From: Fretibacterium sp. OH1220_COT-178
GTDB lineage: Bacteria > Synergistota > Synergistia > Synergistales > Aminobacteriaceae
Direction of reading: 5' to 3'
DNA: 64,000 nt
NCBI RefSeq assembly: GCF_003860125.1
Contig: NZ_RQYL01000015.1
Coordinates: 1 to 64,000 of the forward strand
The position numbers and the translations under genes were made by a program. Below, one piece after another: positions 17,334-25,796 of this stretch. Under the pieces are notes generated by a model. That model searched no databases. It saw nothing but the letters and a program-made list of their open reading frames with translations, and was not told where the DNA came from. The number at the start of each line of letters is the position of its first letter. Position 1 is the first letter of the stretch.

Positions 17334-18641
17334 TTACTCCTCGAAGACGGTCTGGTCGTCGATGGAGGTCTCCATGGCCTTGAAGGCACGCAGCAGCAGC
17401 TCACGCCGAGCCGCCTTGTCGCCCGCCTCGCCCAGTTCGGGAGCCCCCACGGGGTGAGGGATCGCCACTCCGGGAACGATCCGGTTGGCGCCAACCGTCA
17501 GCATGATGGGGACGATCGTCGCGATCTGAACGACGGGGATCCCCGCCGCCTTCTCGATCTCACGCGTCATCGATGCACCGCATCGAGTGCAGGTGCCTCA
17601 GGTGGAGGTGAGGATCGCCGCGTCGACGCCAGCCTTCTTGAGCTCCTCCCCGATCTCGCGGCCGAACTTCTCCGCGAAGGCCACGGCCGTTCCGGTTCCG
17701 GTCGTCGTGTAGAAGTACGGGTGCAGCTTGCCGTAGACCCCCTCCTTCTCCAGCTCCCGCATGACGTCGAGCGGGACGACGACGTCCGGGTTCTCGTTGG
17801 CCCACACGCGGTCGTAGCCGCCGTGCACGGACTCGTAGTTCTTGTCCGTCAGGTCCTCGAGCTTGGAGATATCGTACTTGCCGAAGCTCTCTGCGGAGGA
17901 AACCCGGATATGGTCGGGGTTGCCCAGAGGCACGACGCCGCCCGAGCTCACCAGCGCGATCGTCGCCTTCTTGAGGTCCTTCAGCGGCGCCGCGGGCGGG
18001 ATCTTGTTGAACTTGGGCATCTCATACTCCGTACGGAACTCCTCGCCCTTCAGCTTCTTGAGCAGCATCTCGACGGCGCGCTCCGCCCCGTTCTTCTCGT
18101 GGATGAAGTTCTTGCGGATGCCCCTGTGGATGTAGCCCTCCTCGCGGGCCGGCCCCATCTTCTCGCCGGAGATCAGCTTGCCGGCAAGCCCGGCGATCCC
18201 CTTCAGGGCCGCGGCCATGCCGCGCGCGCTGTCCGCGCAGGGCACGATATAGGTCTTCTTGGAGTAGAGCTCCACGCCGGGGTTCTCCGGATACATGGCC
18301 GTCACGGTCGGGATGTCCAGCTCGGCGGCCACCGTCGCGGCGATGTCGCCGCAGGCGAAGCCGTAGCGCCCGGCATTGAAGGCCGGCCCCGCCACGAGCA
18401 GGTCGGGCTTGGCCTCCTTGATCATCTTGAGGCAGGCGGCCCGGGCCTCCTCGGTGTGCTCGCCGTAGTAGCCGTCGCCGCAGATCACGGTGCCGACGAC
18501 CTCGGCCTTGCCCTCGAGCTCCTTGGCAAGCCCGACGCCAGGCCCCACGAGCTCCTGCTTGAAGAGGGGCGTCTGGTCCGCCTTCTCCTCGCCGCCGATA
18601 CCGGCATAAAACTGATTTATATAGTGCACCACACGTTTCAT
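17334..18641 (-). CDS. grdB: Glycine/sarcosine/betaine reductase component B, selenocysteine subunit GrdB
   Basis: A 435-residue selenoprotein. The frame from 18641 (MKRVVHYINQFYAGIGGEEK, preceded by GGGAGGAGG) reaches UGA at 17600-17598 and continues unbroken to 17334. The junction reads ILTST-U-GTCTRCGASM, the active-site UxxCxxC of GrdB, with Sec at position 348. A 6-bp hairpin with a GGU loop begins 12 bases after the UGA, within the range described for bacterial SECIS elements. Component B binds the amine substrate and passes a carboxymethyl group to the selenoprotein GrdA. GrdA, GrdC, GrdD and Sec-synthesis genes are not in this window. Glycine versus sarcosine or betaine cannot be decided here. 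Confidence 0.95.
17571..17585 (-). promoter_or_regulatory. Putative bSECIS of grdB
   Basis: Minus-strand CGATGC-GGT-GCATCG: a perfect 6-bp stem with a GGU loop, whose loop begins 18 bases after the UGA codon. It is inside the reading frame, as bacterial SECIS elements are. Confidence 0.65.
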
Positions 18642-18672
18642 GATGGTCCTCCTCCCTTGGAACGCCCGTTCG

Positions 18673-19956
18673 TCAGATCCACTCGCAGCCGACGCGGTTG
18701 AACCCGATCTCCGCCGTGGAGGCGATGATCGCCTGCATCTCCACGAACATGGAGCCGTCCTTGCGCAGGCTCTCCGCCGCGCCGCCCGACAGGTGCGCGA
18801 TGGACTCCGGCCAGCCGATGACCTTCTTCATGGCCGGGACCTCCAGCATCTCGTTGACGTTGCCCGTGGAGACGAAGCCGGTCATCTCGGGCGTGGCGTC
18901 GGCCAGGCTTTGGCTCGCGCCGTCCGTCCCGGCGGCCTCGTCGGAGACCACGACGGACTTGATGCCCGCGAGCTCGAAATTCTTGGCGTTCAGGCACAGG
19001 TCCGTATCCGGGTTGCCGTAGCCCTCCTCGGAGACGATGACGCCGTCCGCGCCCAGCTCAAGCGCTATGGACAGGTTCATCTGCGACGCGCGCAGCTTGC
19101 CCGCCAGCACCGTGCTCTCCTGCGTGGGGATCACGCCCAGGAAGTTCAGTTCCTTGCCGTGCCGGGCGTAGAGCGCGGCGACGATGGGGTTGTGGACGTG
19201 GTGCCACGTGGTGTTCTTGTCGCAGGCGGAGACGCAGTTGCCGGAGACCATCGCGCCGTCCAGCACCTCGTTGGGGTGCAGCAGGGTCGGCAGGCTCGGG
19301 CGGATGTCCGCGCCGTAGACGTAGGTGTCGTGCAGCAGGCCCTGGGTGATGTTCATGCACACGTAGATGACCTTGGGCAAAGAAGGGTGCTTGGCGTTCT
19401 CCTCGGGCACGGTCCCCTTCTCGAAGACCTCGACGCAGTCGGCCTTCGCGTCCTTGCACTTCTCGGCCAGGTAGACGGCCAGCTTCAGCCCCGCCTCGCG
19501 CAGGATCTGCTCGTACTGATGCTGCTCCAGATCCTTGATCGGCTCGACCACCAGCACAACGTTCTGCGTCGCGGAGAACGGCGTGTAGACGGCACCGGGG
19601 CCCTCCATGTCGATGAACCCCTCCTGAAACGCCACGATCGGCCCGCAGGTGACGACCGCGGCACCGTCCAGGACGAAGGTCCGTCCCTCGCCGCAGCGGC
19701 CCATGGGCGCGCTGAACCCGGGATAGTACCCCTTTTTGTCCATCTTCACGCGGGGCTCCACCACGTCCTTGACGGGGATGATGCGCACGCTCTCCCCCGG
19801 ACGAGCCAGCTCCAGGTCCACCTTGGCGAAACGCTTCTCCTCCTTGACGCAGTCGATGGCCTCCGCCTTGTTGACGTAGAGCACCCCGTCCTTCACACAG
19901 GTGGAATCGCCCCACTGGACGTCCCGAACCTTGACCTTGTGCAGTTCCAGCTTCAT
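18673..19956 (-). CDS. grdE: Glycine/sarcosine/betaine reductase component B proprotein GrdE (alpha and beta subunits)
   Basis: A 427-residue proprotein. In the family the chain is cut at an Asn-Cys bond and the cysteine becomes an N-terminal pyruvoyl group; here the site is SGN240-C241-VSACDKNTTW, in the expected position. The start MKLELHKVKVRDVQWGD at 19956 follows AAAGGAGG. Other blocks are YGADIRPSLPTLLHPNEVLDG and GVIVSEEGYGNPDTD. It is the first gene of grdE-grdB-grdX, 31 bases upstream of grdB, and lies divergent to a CdaR-like regulator. Confidence 0.92.
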   Translation of the reverse strand: MKLELHKVKVRDVQWGDSTCVKDGVLYVNKAEAIDCVKEEKRFAKVDLELARPGESVRIIPVKDVVEPRVKMDKKGYYPGFSAPMGRCGEGRTFVLDGAAVVTCGPIVAFQEGFIDMEGPGAVYTPFSATQNVVLVVEPIKDLEQHQYEQILREAGLKLAVYLAEKCKDAKADCVEVFEKGTVPEENAKHPSLPKVIYVCMNITQGLLHDTYVYGADIRPSLPTLLHPNEVLDGAMVSGNCVSACDKNTTWHHVHNPIVAALYARHGKELNFLGVIPTQESTVLAGKLRASQMNLSIALELGADGVIVSEEGYGNPDTDLCLNAKNFELAGIKSVVVSDEAAGTDGASQSLADATPEMTGFVSTGNVNEMLEVPAMKKVIGWPESIAHLSGGAAESLRKDGSMFVEMQAIIASTAEIGFNRVGCEWI

Positions 19957-20201
19957 GCTGCTGCCTCCTTTCATCCTCATCGCGCCGCCCCTCGGGACGG
20001 ACGCGTCGTCGCACTCGCCCACCCGGCCGATAGTGCCGGATACTGGCAACCATCGTCCCAAATGGTACAACCGCAAAGTCCATTATTCATCATGCACTTG
20101 CCCACAAAATGGTGCGGTATTAAAATGTTTTTTGTTCATCTGCATCAATCCCGATCCGGAATTTTCGTTCATTTTTAAGAGGCCAACGAGGAGGGCGCGA
20201 T

Positions 20202-21371
20202 ATGCACAGAAAAACGGCCCAGGCCATCGCCCAGACCACCAGCGAGGTGATCGGCTACGGCGTCCTGGTGACGGACGAACGCGGCATCATCATCGGCTGC
20301 AACGACACGAAACGCGTCGGCACCCTTCACCTCCCCTCCCTCGGGGTCATGCGGACGGGACAGCCCGTGTCGACCTCACGGGAGGAGGCCGCGGGGCTGG
20401 ACGGGGTGAAGCCCGGCTATACGGCCCCGATAGCCCTTTCCGATCAGGTCGTCGGGACCATCTCGATCGCGGGCCCCCCACACAAAGCGGAGCGGTACGG
20501 CCTGCTCGTGCGAAAACAGGCCGAGATCCTGCTCATGGAACAGGCGTTTCTGGAGCTTAAGCTCCGACAACAGCTGGCCGTCCGCGACCTGGCCGAGAAC
20601 ATCATGCTCTACCGGCCCGAGGACGAAAACTCGGGCATGCTGGTGCTCCATGGGCGGGAGCTGGGGTTCGACCTCGAGCGCTGCCGCATCGCCGTGATTC
20701 TGGAGCTTCGGGAGAGCCGGAGCCGGCAGCAGGGGCAGGACACCTTCCGCAACCTGGCCCTGAACCGCATCGTGAACTTCCTCGCCAACCCCGCACACCT
20801 CATCGCCCCGCTGCGCAACCGCCAGATCGCGCTTTTTCTTGCTCTGCCGTGCAGCAGCCGGGAGGGGGAAATGGAGGAGACCGCCCTACACCTGTGCGAG
20901 GCCCTGTCGGACCACCTGGGCAAGGACGGCCTGGTGGCGGAACTGGGTATCGGCCTGGAGGCGGACACGCTCCCGCTGCTGACGCAATCCGCGCATCTGG
21001 CCCGGGAGGCGCTCTCCACCGGCCGGGCTCTCGGTATGCGGATCTGCCCGGCGCGCGCGCTCAATGCCGAGATGCTGCTCTCCTACATCCCGGCTGGGCG
21101 CAAGCGGCAGCATATCGAGCGGGTGCTGCACAGCCTGGAGGACTCGGACTCCGAGCTCACGGACACCTTCCTGGCCTGGTGCCGAAACCCCTTCGCCCCC
21201 GCGGAGGTGGCACGGTCCCTGTCCATCCACCGCAACACGCTGCAGTACCGACTGAAGAAGCTGCGGAATCTCCTGGGACTGGATCCCTGGAACTTTCACG
21301 ACTGCTTCGCGATCTGGTCCGCGCTGATCCTGAAGAAATTCGGCCGCCACGCCAGGAGCGACGGGGTGTGA
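20202..21371 (+). CDS. CdaR-type transcriptional regulator (sugar-diacid recognition + PucR HTH)
   Basis: A 389-residue regulator. Residues 1-135 form the putative diacid-recognition domain (MHRKTAQAIAQTTSEVIGYG, VTDERGIIIGCND). The C terminus (about 320-385) is a PucR-type helix-turn-helix with SLSIHRNTLQYRLKKLRNLLGLD. ATG at 20202 follows GAGGAGGGCG. It diverges from grdE across a 245-base gap, so regulation of the reductase operon is plausible. An alternative target is the MFS gene 76 bases downstream. The effector is unknown. Confidence 0.88.
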   Translation: MHRKTAQAIAQTTSEVIGYGVLVTDERGIIIGCNDTKRVGTLHLPSLGVMRTGQPVSTSREEAAGLDGVKPGYTAPIALSDQVVGTISIAGPPHKAERYGLLVRKQAEILLMEQAFLELKLRQQLAVRDLAENIMLYRPEDENSGMLVLHGRELGFDLERCRIAVILELRESRSRQQGQDTFRNLALNRIVNFLANPAHLIAPLRNRQIALFLALPCSSREGEMEETALHLCEALSDHLGKDGLVAELGIGLEADTLPLLTQSAHLAREALSTGRALGMRICPARALNAEMLLSYIPAGRKRQHIERVLHSLEDSDSELTDTFLAWCRNPFAPAEVARSLSIHRNTLQYRLKKLRNLLGLDPWNFHDCFAIWSALILKKFGRHARSDGV

Positions 21372-21447
21372 GGGGAGCGCCCATAGCGCCTGGACATTTT
21401 CATCGGAGCGGCGAAGCCGGCAGAAGGCGAAAGGACGGAGCCCCATC

Positions 21448-22662
21448 ATGTGGAACAAAATCGGGCATTTTCTGGGAGTGAAGCGCGACCTCGTCGGACT
21501 GATGGCGATGGCAATTTTCGTGGGGCTCGGCGAGCGCATGGCCGAGCGTTTTCTGCCCATCTACATCCTGGCCCTGGGGGGCGGAGCCGTGGGCGTGGGG
21601 CTGCTCAACGGGCTGGACAATCTGCTGTCCGCGCTCTACTCGTTCCCCGGGGGCTACATCGCGGACCGGTTCGGGACCAAGCGGGCGCTCCTGTTCTTCA
21701 ATCTTCTGGCCATCTCCGGATACCTCGTGGTCATCGCGTTTCCCTCCTGGTGGGCGGTCGTTGCAGGCTCCGTGCTCTTCCTCTCCTGGACGGCCATCTC
21801 TCTGCCCGCCTCCATGAAGCTGATCGCCTCCGTGCTGCCCCAAAACAAGCGCGCCATGGGCGTGACGATGCACTCCCTGGTCCGGCGCATCCCCATGGCT
21901 CTCGGGCCGGTGATCGGGGGAACGATGATCGGGATCTTCGGCGAGGTCGAGGGGGTGCGCGCGGCCTTCGTCTGCGCGACGGTCTTTGTGCTCGTGGCCC
22001 TGGCGGCACAACAGAAACTGATCCGCCCCGACGACGAGGGGACCATGATCGCGCGGCCCGAGCGGAACCCCCTGGCGGTCTGGCGGGAGATGCCCGCGGG
22101 ACTGCGCAACCTCCTGGCCTCGGACATCCTGATCCGCTTCGCGGAGCAGATCCCCTACGCCTTCGTCGTCGTCTGGTGCATGAAGGTGATCGAGGCGCCG
22201 GTCTCGGCCCTCCAGTTCGGCGTTCTGACGACGGTCGAGATGGTCGTGGCAATGCTGGTCTACATCCCCGTAGCCTGGCTGGCGGACCGGGGCGGAAAGA
22301 AGGCCTGCGTCGCGATCACGTTCGTCTTCTTCACGCTCTTTCCGCTCGTTCTCATGATCTCCCGCTCCTTCGGCGCCCTGGTTCTCGCGTTCGTCGTCCG
22401 TGGCCTCAAAGAGTTCGGCGAACCGACGCGCAAGTCCCTGATCATCGATCTGTCCACGGAGAATCGAGAGGCGTCGATGTTCGGCCTGTACTACCTGATC
22501 CGCGACACGGTCGTCTCCGTCGGGGCCTTCGGCGGTGCGTTCCTCTGGAAGGTCTCGCCCGTACTCAACCTCTGGACCGCGTTCGTCTGCGGGGCCCTGG
22601 GAACGGCATGGTTCGTCCTCCACGGGACGGACACGGCTCCGGAGCAAGAGCCTCGATCATAG
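21448..22662 (+). CDS. Major facilitator superfamily transporter
   Basis: A 404-residue protein with about 12 membrane segments. The loop between segments 2 and 3 contains GGYIADRFGTKRALL, the MFS A-motif, and a related WLADRGGKKACVA occurs in the second half. ATG at 21448 follows AAGGACGGAG. It is downstream of the CdaR-like gene in the same direction with no clear terminator between. Substrate unknown. Confidence 0.88.
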   Translation: MWNKIGHFLGVKRDLVGLMAMAIFVGLGERMAERFLPIYILALGGGAVGVGLLNGLDNLLSALYSFPGGYIADRFGTKRALLFFNLLAISGYLVVIAFPSWWAVVAGSVLFLSWTAISLPASMKLIASVLPQNKRAMGVTMHSLVRRIPMALGPVIGGTMIGIFGEVEGVRAAFVCATVFVLVALAAQQKLIRPDDEGTMIARPERNPLAVWREMPAGLRNLLASDILIRFAEQIPYAFVVVWCMKVIEAPVSALQFGVLTTVEMVVAMLVYIPVAWLADRGGKKACVAITFVFFTLFPLVLMISRSFGALVLAFVVRGLKEFGEPTRKSLIIDLSTENREASMFGLYYLIRDTVVSVGAFGGAFLWKVSPVLNLWTAFVCGALGTAWFVLHGTDTAPEQEPRS

Positions 22663-22743
22663 CGCCCGTTCAAGGCGGAGCTTCCCCGAGCCTCCATGCG
22701 CCGACCTCCCCTTCGCCCACCGATCCGGGGCTTCGCGCCGCCG

Positions 22744-22773
22744 TTGACAACCCGTCCCCTTCGGGACTAGAAT
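22744..22773 (+). promoter_or_regulatory. Promoter of thiW
   Basis: TTGACA, an 18-base spacer and TAGAAT. The leader then contains a 6-bp GC hairpin (22787-22805, GGGCGG with CCGCCC) just before the ribosome-binding site. I found no TPP-riboswitch core. Confidence 0.7.
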
Positions 22774-22829
22774 GCGGCAAAAGACCGGGCGGTCCCGAGC
22801 CGCCCCCCAGGAAGGAAGGACTCCCCCCA

Positions 22830-23384
22830 ATGCCAGAAAAACCCGAGAACGAAAATTTTTCCGGCCCAGCGAGCACAACGGTTCCAGGAACGCATCTCCG
22901 GTCCATGCTCCTGGCGGCACTCCTGGCCGCAGCGGCCGTGCTGCTTTCGCCCCTGTCGTTCCCCGTGGGCCCGTCGCGCTGTTTCCCGTTCCAGCACACG
23001 ATCAACGCCGTGTCAGGGGTTCTTCTGGGTCCCTGGTGGGCCATGGGGAGCGCGTTCGTCGCCAGCTTCGTTCGCTACACGACCGGGACGGGAACGATCC
23101 TGGCCTTTCCAGGCAGCCTGTTCGGGGCGCTTTCCGTGGGGCTTGCGGCGCGGACGCTCCTTCGGGGGAAACGCTTCCGCTCCTGGTCGGCCTGGTTCGA
23201 GCCCTGCGCCACCGGGACGCTCGGGGCGTTTGCTGCAGCCCTGATCGTCTCCCCGGGAGCGGGGGTCTGGGGAATGTTCGCCACGCTCTCCGTGGCCTTC
23301 CTGGTCAGCAGCGTCCCGGGCGCGGGGCTCGGATTCCTGATCCTCAAGGGGCTCGAAAAACGCCTGAGAAGCCCCGGCGCATAG
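22830..23384 (+). CDS. thiW: ECF transporter S component, ThiW-like
   Basis: A 184-residue membrane protein with about five segments. The block FPVGPSRCFPFQHTINAVSG followed by VLLGPWWAMGSAFVASFVRY is characteristic of ThiW, the substrate-binding component of an energy-coupling-factor importer for a thiamine precursor. ATG at 22830 follows AGGAAGGAAGGA. No EcfA or EcfT gene is adjacent, consistent with a group II system sharing its energising module. The substrate assignment rests on family resemblance. Confidence 0.85.
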   Translation: MPEKPENENFSGPASTTVPGTHLRSMLLAALLAAAAVLLSPLSFPVGPSRCFPFQHTINAVSGVLLGPWWAMGSAFVASFVRYTTGTGTILAFPGSLFGALSVGLAARTLLRGKRFRSWSAWFEPCATGTLGAFAAALIVSPGAGVWGMFATLSVAFLVSSVPGAGLGFLILKGLEKRLRSPGA

Positions 23385-23391
23385 AGCGCGG

Positions 23392-24402
23392 CTATCGATC
23401 GAGCGTCATATCCCCGGCACGTATCCGGCCCCAGCGGGAGAGGGCCCCGGCGAAGAACGAGGTCAGCAGGGCGGGGAGCACGAAGTGCAGCAGAATGACG
23501 CCCGGCCACGCGGCCTCACCCATCACGGCAAACGTCCCGATCTGCCCCACCAGACCGCTCGTGCCCATTCCCGCCCCGACGCTGTTGTTCTCCATACGGA
23601 AGAGCAGCGTCGCGACGGGCCCCAGCACCGCCGAAGCCAGGGTCGGCGGCACCCATATCCATGGGTTGCGCATGATGTTGGGCACTTGAATCATGGATGT
23701 CCCGAGCCCTTGAGCGATCAGGCCTCCGACCCCATTCTCCCGGAAGCTCATGACCGCAAACCCCACCATCTGGGCGCTGCATCCCACCGTGGAGGCCCCG
23801 GCAGCCAGTCCCGACAACCCCAACGAGATCGCCAGCGCGGCGCTGCTGATCGGTAACGTCAGGATCATTCCCATGACGACCGAGACGGCGATGCCCATCG
23901 GCAGCGGCCGGAGGGTCGTCGTCAGGTTGACGAACTCCCCGACGGCGCTCATCCCCCGCGCGATCCAGGGCGCGCAGGTCACGGCGGCCAGCCCGCCGCC
24001 GACGATCGTGGCGATCGGGACCAACAGGATGTCAAGGCTTCTTCCCGCCCTTCCCTGCACCCCCTTGCCGCAGAGCACGCCGACAAGCGCCGCGACGGCC
24101 GCCCCCACCGGCTCTCCGGGGACGGGCGCGGCGCCGGCGAACGTCCCGGCCCCTGCGGCTCCGACCGCGAGGGAGGAGAACACCGCCAAGGGCGGGGCCG
24201 AAACGCTGCACCCGATGCTGGCCGCAATGGCCGGTCCCATGAGAAGCTGTGCGGCCGCCCCCAGCTTCGTCAGCAGGGGAAGCGCGAGATAGGTCCCCGC
24301 CTGCCGCAGGATCAGCCCCACGATCAGCGAGGCGAAGAGTCCGCGTCCCATCCCGTTCATCACGTCGATAACGAAGTCCCAGCCATTTCGCTGCCTGTCC
24401 AT
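23392..24402 (-). CDS. PTS EIIC-like membrane protein (PTS_EIIC_2 type)
   Basis: A 336-residue, very hydrophobic, Gly/Ala-rich protein with about ten membrane segments. Features include GRGLFASLIVGLILRQAGTY, MGPAIAASIGCSVSAPPLAV and GLGTSMIQVPNIMRNPWIW. It resembles the stand-alone EIIC-like proteins (PF13303) that lack the phosphotransfer domains of true PTS permeases. ATG at 24402 follows AAGGAGG. It ends 8 bases from the convergent thiW gene. Transport substrate and energy source are unknown. Confidence 0.75.
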   Translation of the reverse strand: MDRQRNGWDFVIDVMNGMGRGLFASLIVGLILRQAGTYLALPLLTKLGAAAQLLMGPAIAASIGCSVSAPPLAVFSSLAVGAAGAGTFAGAAPVPGEPVGAAVAALVGVLCGKGVQGRAGRSLDILLVPIATIVGGGLAAVTCAPWIARGMSAVGEFVNLTTTLRPLPMGIAVSVVMGMILTLPISSAALAISLGLSGLAAGASTVGCSAQMVGFAVMSFRENGVGGLIAQGLGTSMIQVPNIMRNPWIWVPPTLASAVLGPVATLLFRMENNSVGAGMGTSGLVGQIGTFAVMGEAAWPGVILLHFVLPALLTSFFAGALSRWGRIRAGDMTLDR

Positions 24403-24515
24403 TACGGAATCCTCCTTGTGTGCGGGTCGGCCCCGCCGTCCCGCGATTTCCACACCGCATTATAAACAAAAAGAAGAGGCCGGAGGCGGGGAACTTCGCC
24501 CCGGGCATTCCATAC

Positions 24516-24521
24516 TATAAT
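24516..24521 (+). promoter_or_regulatory. -10 element upstream of ftcD
   Basis: A perfect TATAAT within an AT-rich patch, 83 bases before the ftcD start; no good -35 element at the normal distance, so it may need an activator. Confidence 0.4.
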
Positions 24522-24603
24522 ATAGGAATTCGAGGATTGCGCCCGAAGACGCGACGTGTTCCGGACCTGTCCGGACATCGAATTTCAGAGAGGATGAACG
24601 ACT

Positions 24604-25503
24604 ATGGCAAAACTAGTGGAATGCGTACCGAATTTCAGCGAGGGACAGAGGCGCGAGGTCATCGAGGCCATCATCGACCAGGCGCGCAACACCCCCGGTG
24701 TGACCGTCCTGGACCACTCCTCCGATCCCAGCCACAACCGGACGGTGCTCACCTTCGTAGGAGAGCCCCAGGCCGTCAAACAGGCGGCTTTCGCCTGCTG
24801 CGCCAAGGCGGCGGAGCTGATCGACATGGAGAGGCACAGGGGCGGACACCCCCGCGTGGGTGCGACGGACGTCATTCCCTTCATTCCCGTCTCCAACGTG
24901 ACGATGGAGGAGTGCGTGGCCCTGGCCCACGAGCTGGGGGCGGAGATCGCCGAAAAACTCTCGATACCGGTCTACTTCTACGAGGCCGCCGCGAAGCGCC
25001 CCTCGATGAAGGCACTGCCCGATGTCCGCAAGGGAGAATACGAGGGGCTGAAGGAGGCCATCAAGACGCCGGAGCGCGCCCCCGACGAGGGGCCGCAGTC
25101 CATGCACCCCAGGGCCGGAGCGACGGTGGTCGGCGCACGCCCCTTCCTGGTGGCCTTCAACATCAATCTGTCGACCTCCGACGTGGCGCTCGCAAAACAT
25201 ATCGCCCAGAGCATCCGCGCCGCCAAGGGCGGCTACGTGCACTGCCGCGCCATCGGTCTGGAGCTGGAGGAGCGAGGCATCACGCAGGTCTCCATCAACA
25301 TGACTGACTACACCTCGACGCCCCTGCACCGCGTCTTCGAGACGATCAAGTCCGAGGCCGCCCGCTACGGCGTCAACGTCGTGGGCAGCGAGATCATCGG
25401 CCTCACCCCGATGCAGGCCCTGCTGGATGCCGCCGACTTCTATCTGCGCCTCGAGGGCTTCAAGCGCGATCAGGTGCTCGAGGCCCGGCTGCTCGGCGAG
25501 TAG
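24604..25503 (+). CDS. ftcD: Glutamate formimidoyltransferase
   Basis: A 299-residue, full-length single-domain enzyme that moves the formimino group of N-formimino-L-glutamate to tetrahydrofolate, the last step of one histidine-degradation route. It opens MAKLVECVPNFSEGQRREVI, and shows the folate and substrate region RHRGGHPRVGATDVIPFIPV and ISTAL-like FNINLSTSDVALAKHIA. The cyclodeaminase domain found fused in animals is absent. ATG follows GAGAGGATG. No other hut genes are adjacent. Confidence 0.95.
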   Translation: MAKLVECVPNFSEGQRREVIEAIIDQARNTPGVTVLDHSSDPSHNRTVLTFVGEPQAVKQAAFACCAKAAELIDMERHRGGHPRVGATDVIPFIPVSNVTMEECVALAHELGAEIAEKLSIPVYFYEAAAKRPSMKALPDVRKGEYEGLKEAIKTPERAPDEGPQSMHPRAGATVVGARPFLVAFNINLSTSDVALAKHIAQSIRAAKGGYVHCRAIGLELEERGITQVSINMTDYTSTPLHRVFETIKSEAARYGVNVVGSEIIGLTPMQALLDAADFYLRLEGFKRDQVLEARLLGE

Positions 25504-25532
25504 CTCCACAACCACCAGCGCCCGAACCCGAG

Positions 25533-25558
25533 AGGGGGCGGGGGATAATCCGCCCCCT
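25533..25558 (+). terminator. Hairpin after ftcD
   Basis: A 9-bp stem (AGGGGGCGG with CCGCCCCCT) starts 30 bases after the stop. No T-tract follows, so its strength as a terminator is uncertain. Confidence 0.5.
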
Positions 25559-25796
25559 GCGCTGCGTTCCGAAACTTCAAGCGAGCTTCGGGCGCTTGGA
25601 TCCGTTTGCTTCGCGCGCCCTGTCATTTTCAAAGATGAAGGCCCAATTCTGCAAAATATAATTTGTCCTTGTCTCCGTGTACATTTTGCCCCCCTGCTTA
25701 TAAAATAAGGCTGTGCCTTCTGCCGCCCCGTCTGCCGTTTTAAACCTCCGCCGTTCCGCACGGCTTACTCTTATTTTTCTTTCAAGGAAGGAGTCG

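Noticed and set aside
17334-17570. A separate small gene downstream of a 347-residue GrdB
   Set aside because: The UGA lies in the exact UxxCxxC site of GrdB with a SECIS-like hairpin, so the two parts are one selenoprotein gene.
19957-20201. Glycine riboswitch or sigma-54 promoter between grdE and the CdaR-like gene
   Set aside because: No glycine-aptamer core; GG and GC elements do not occur at the -24/-12 spacing.
22663-22829. TPP riboswitch upstream of thiW
   Set aside because: No CUGAGA or ACCUGAU-type core; the promoter leaves only about 50 bases of leader.
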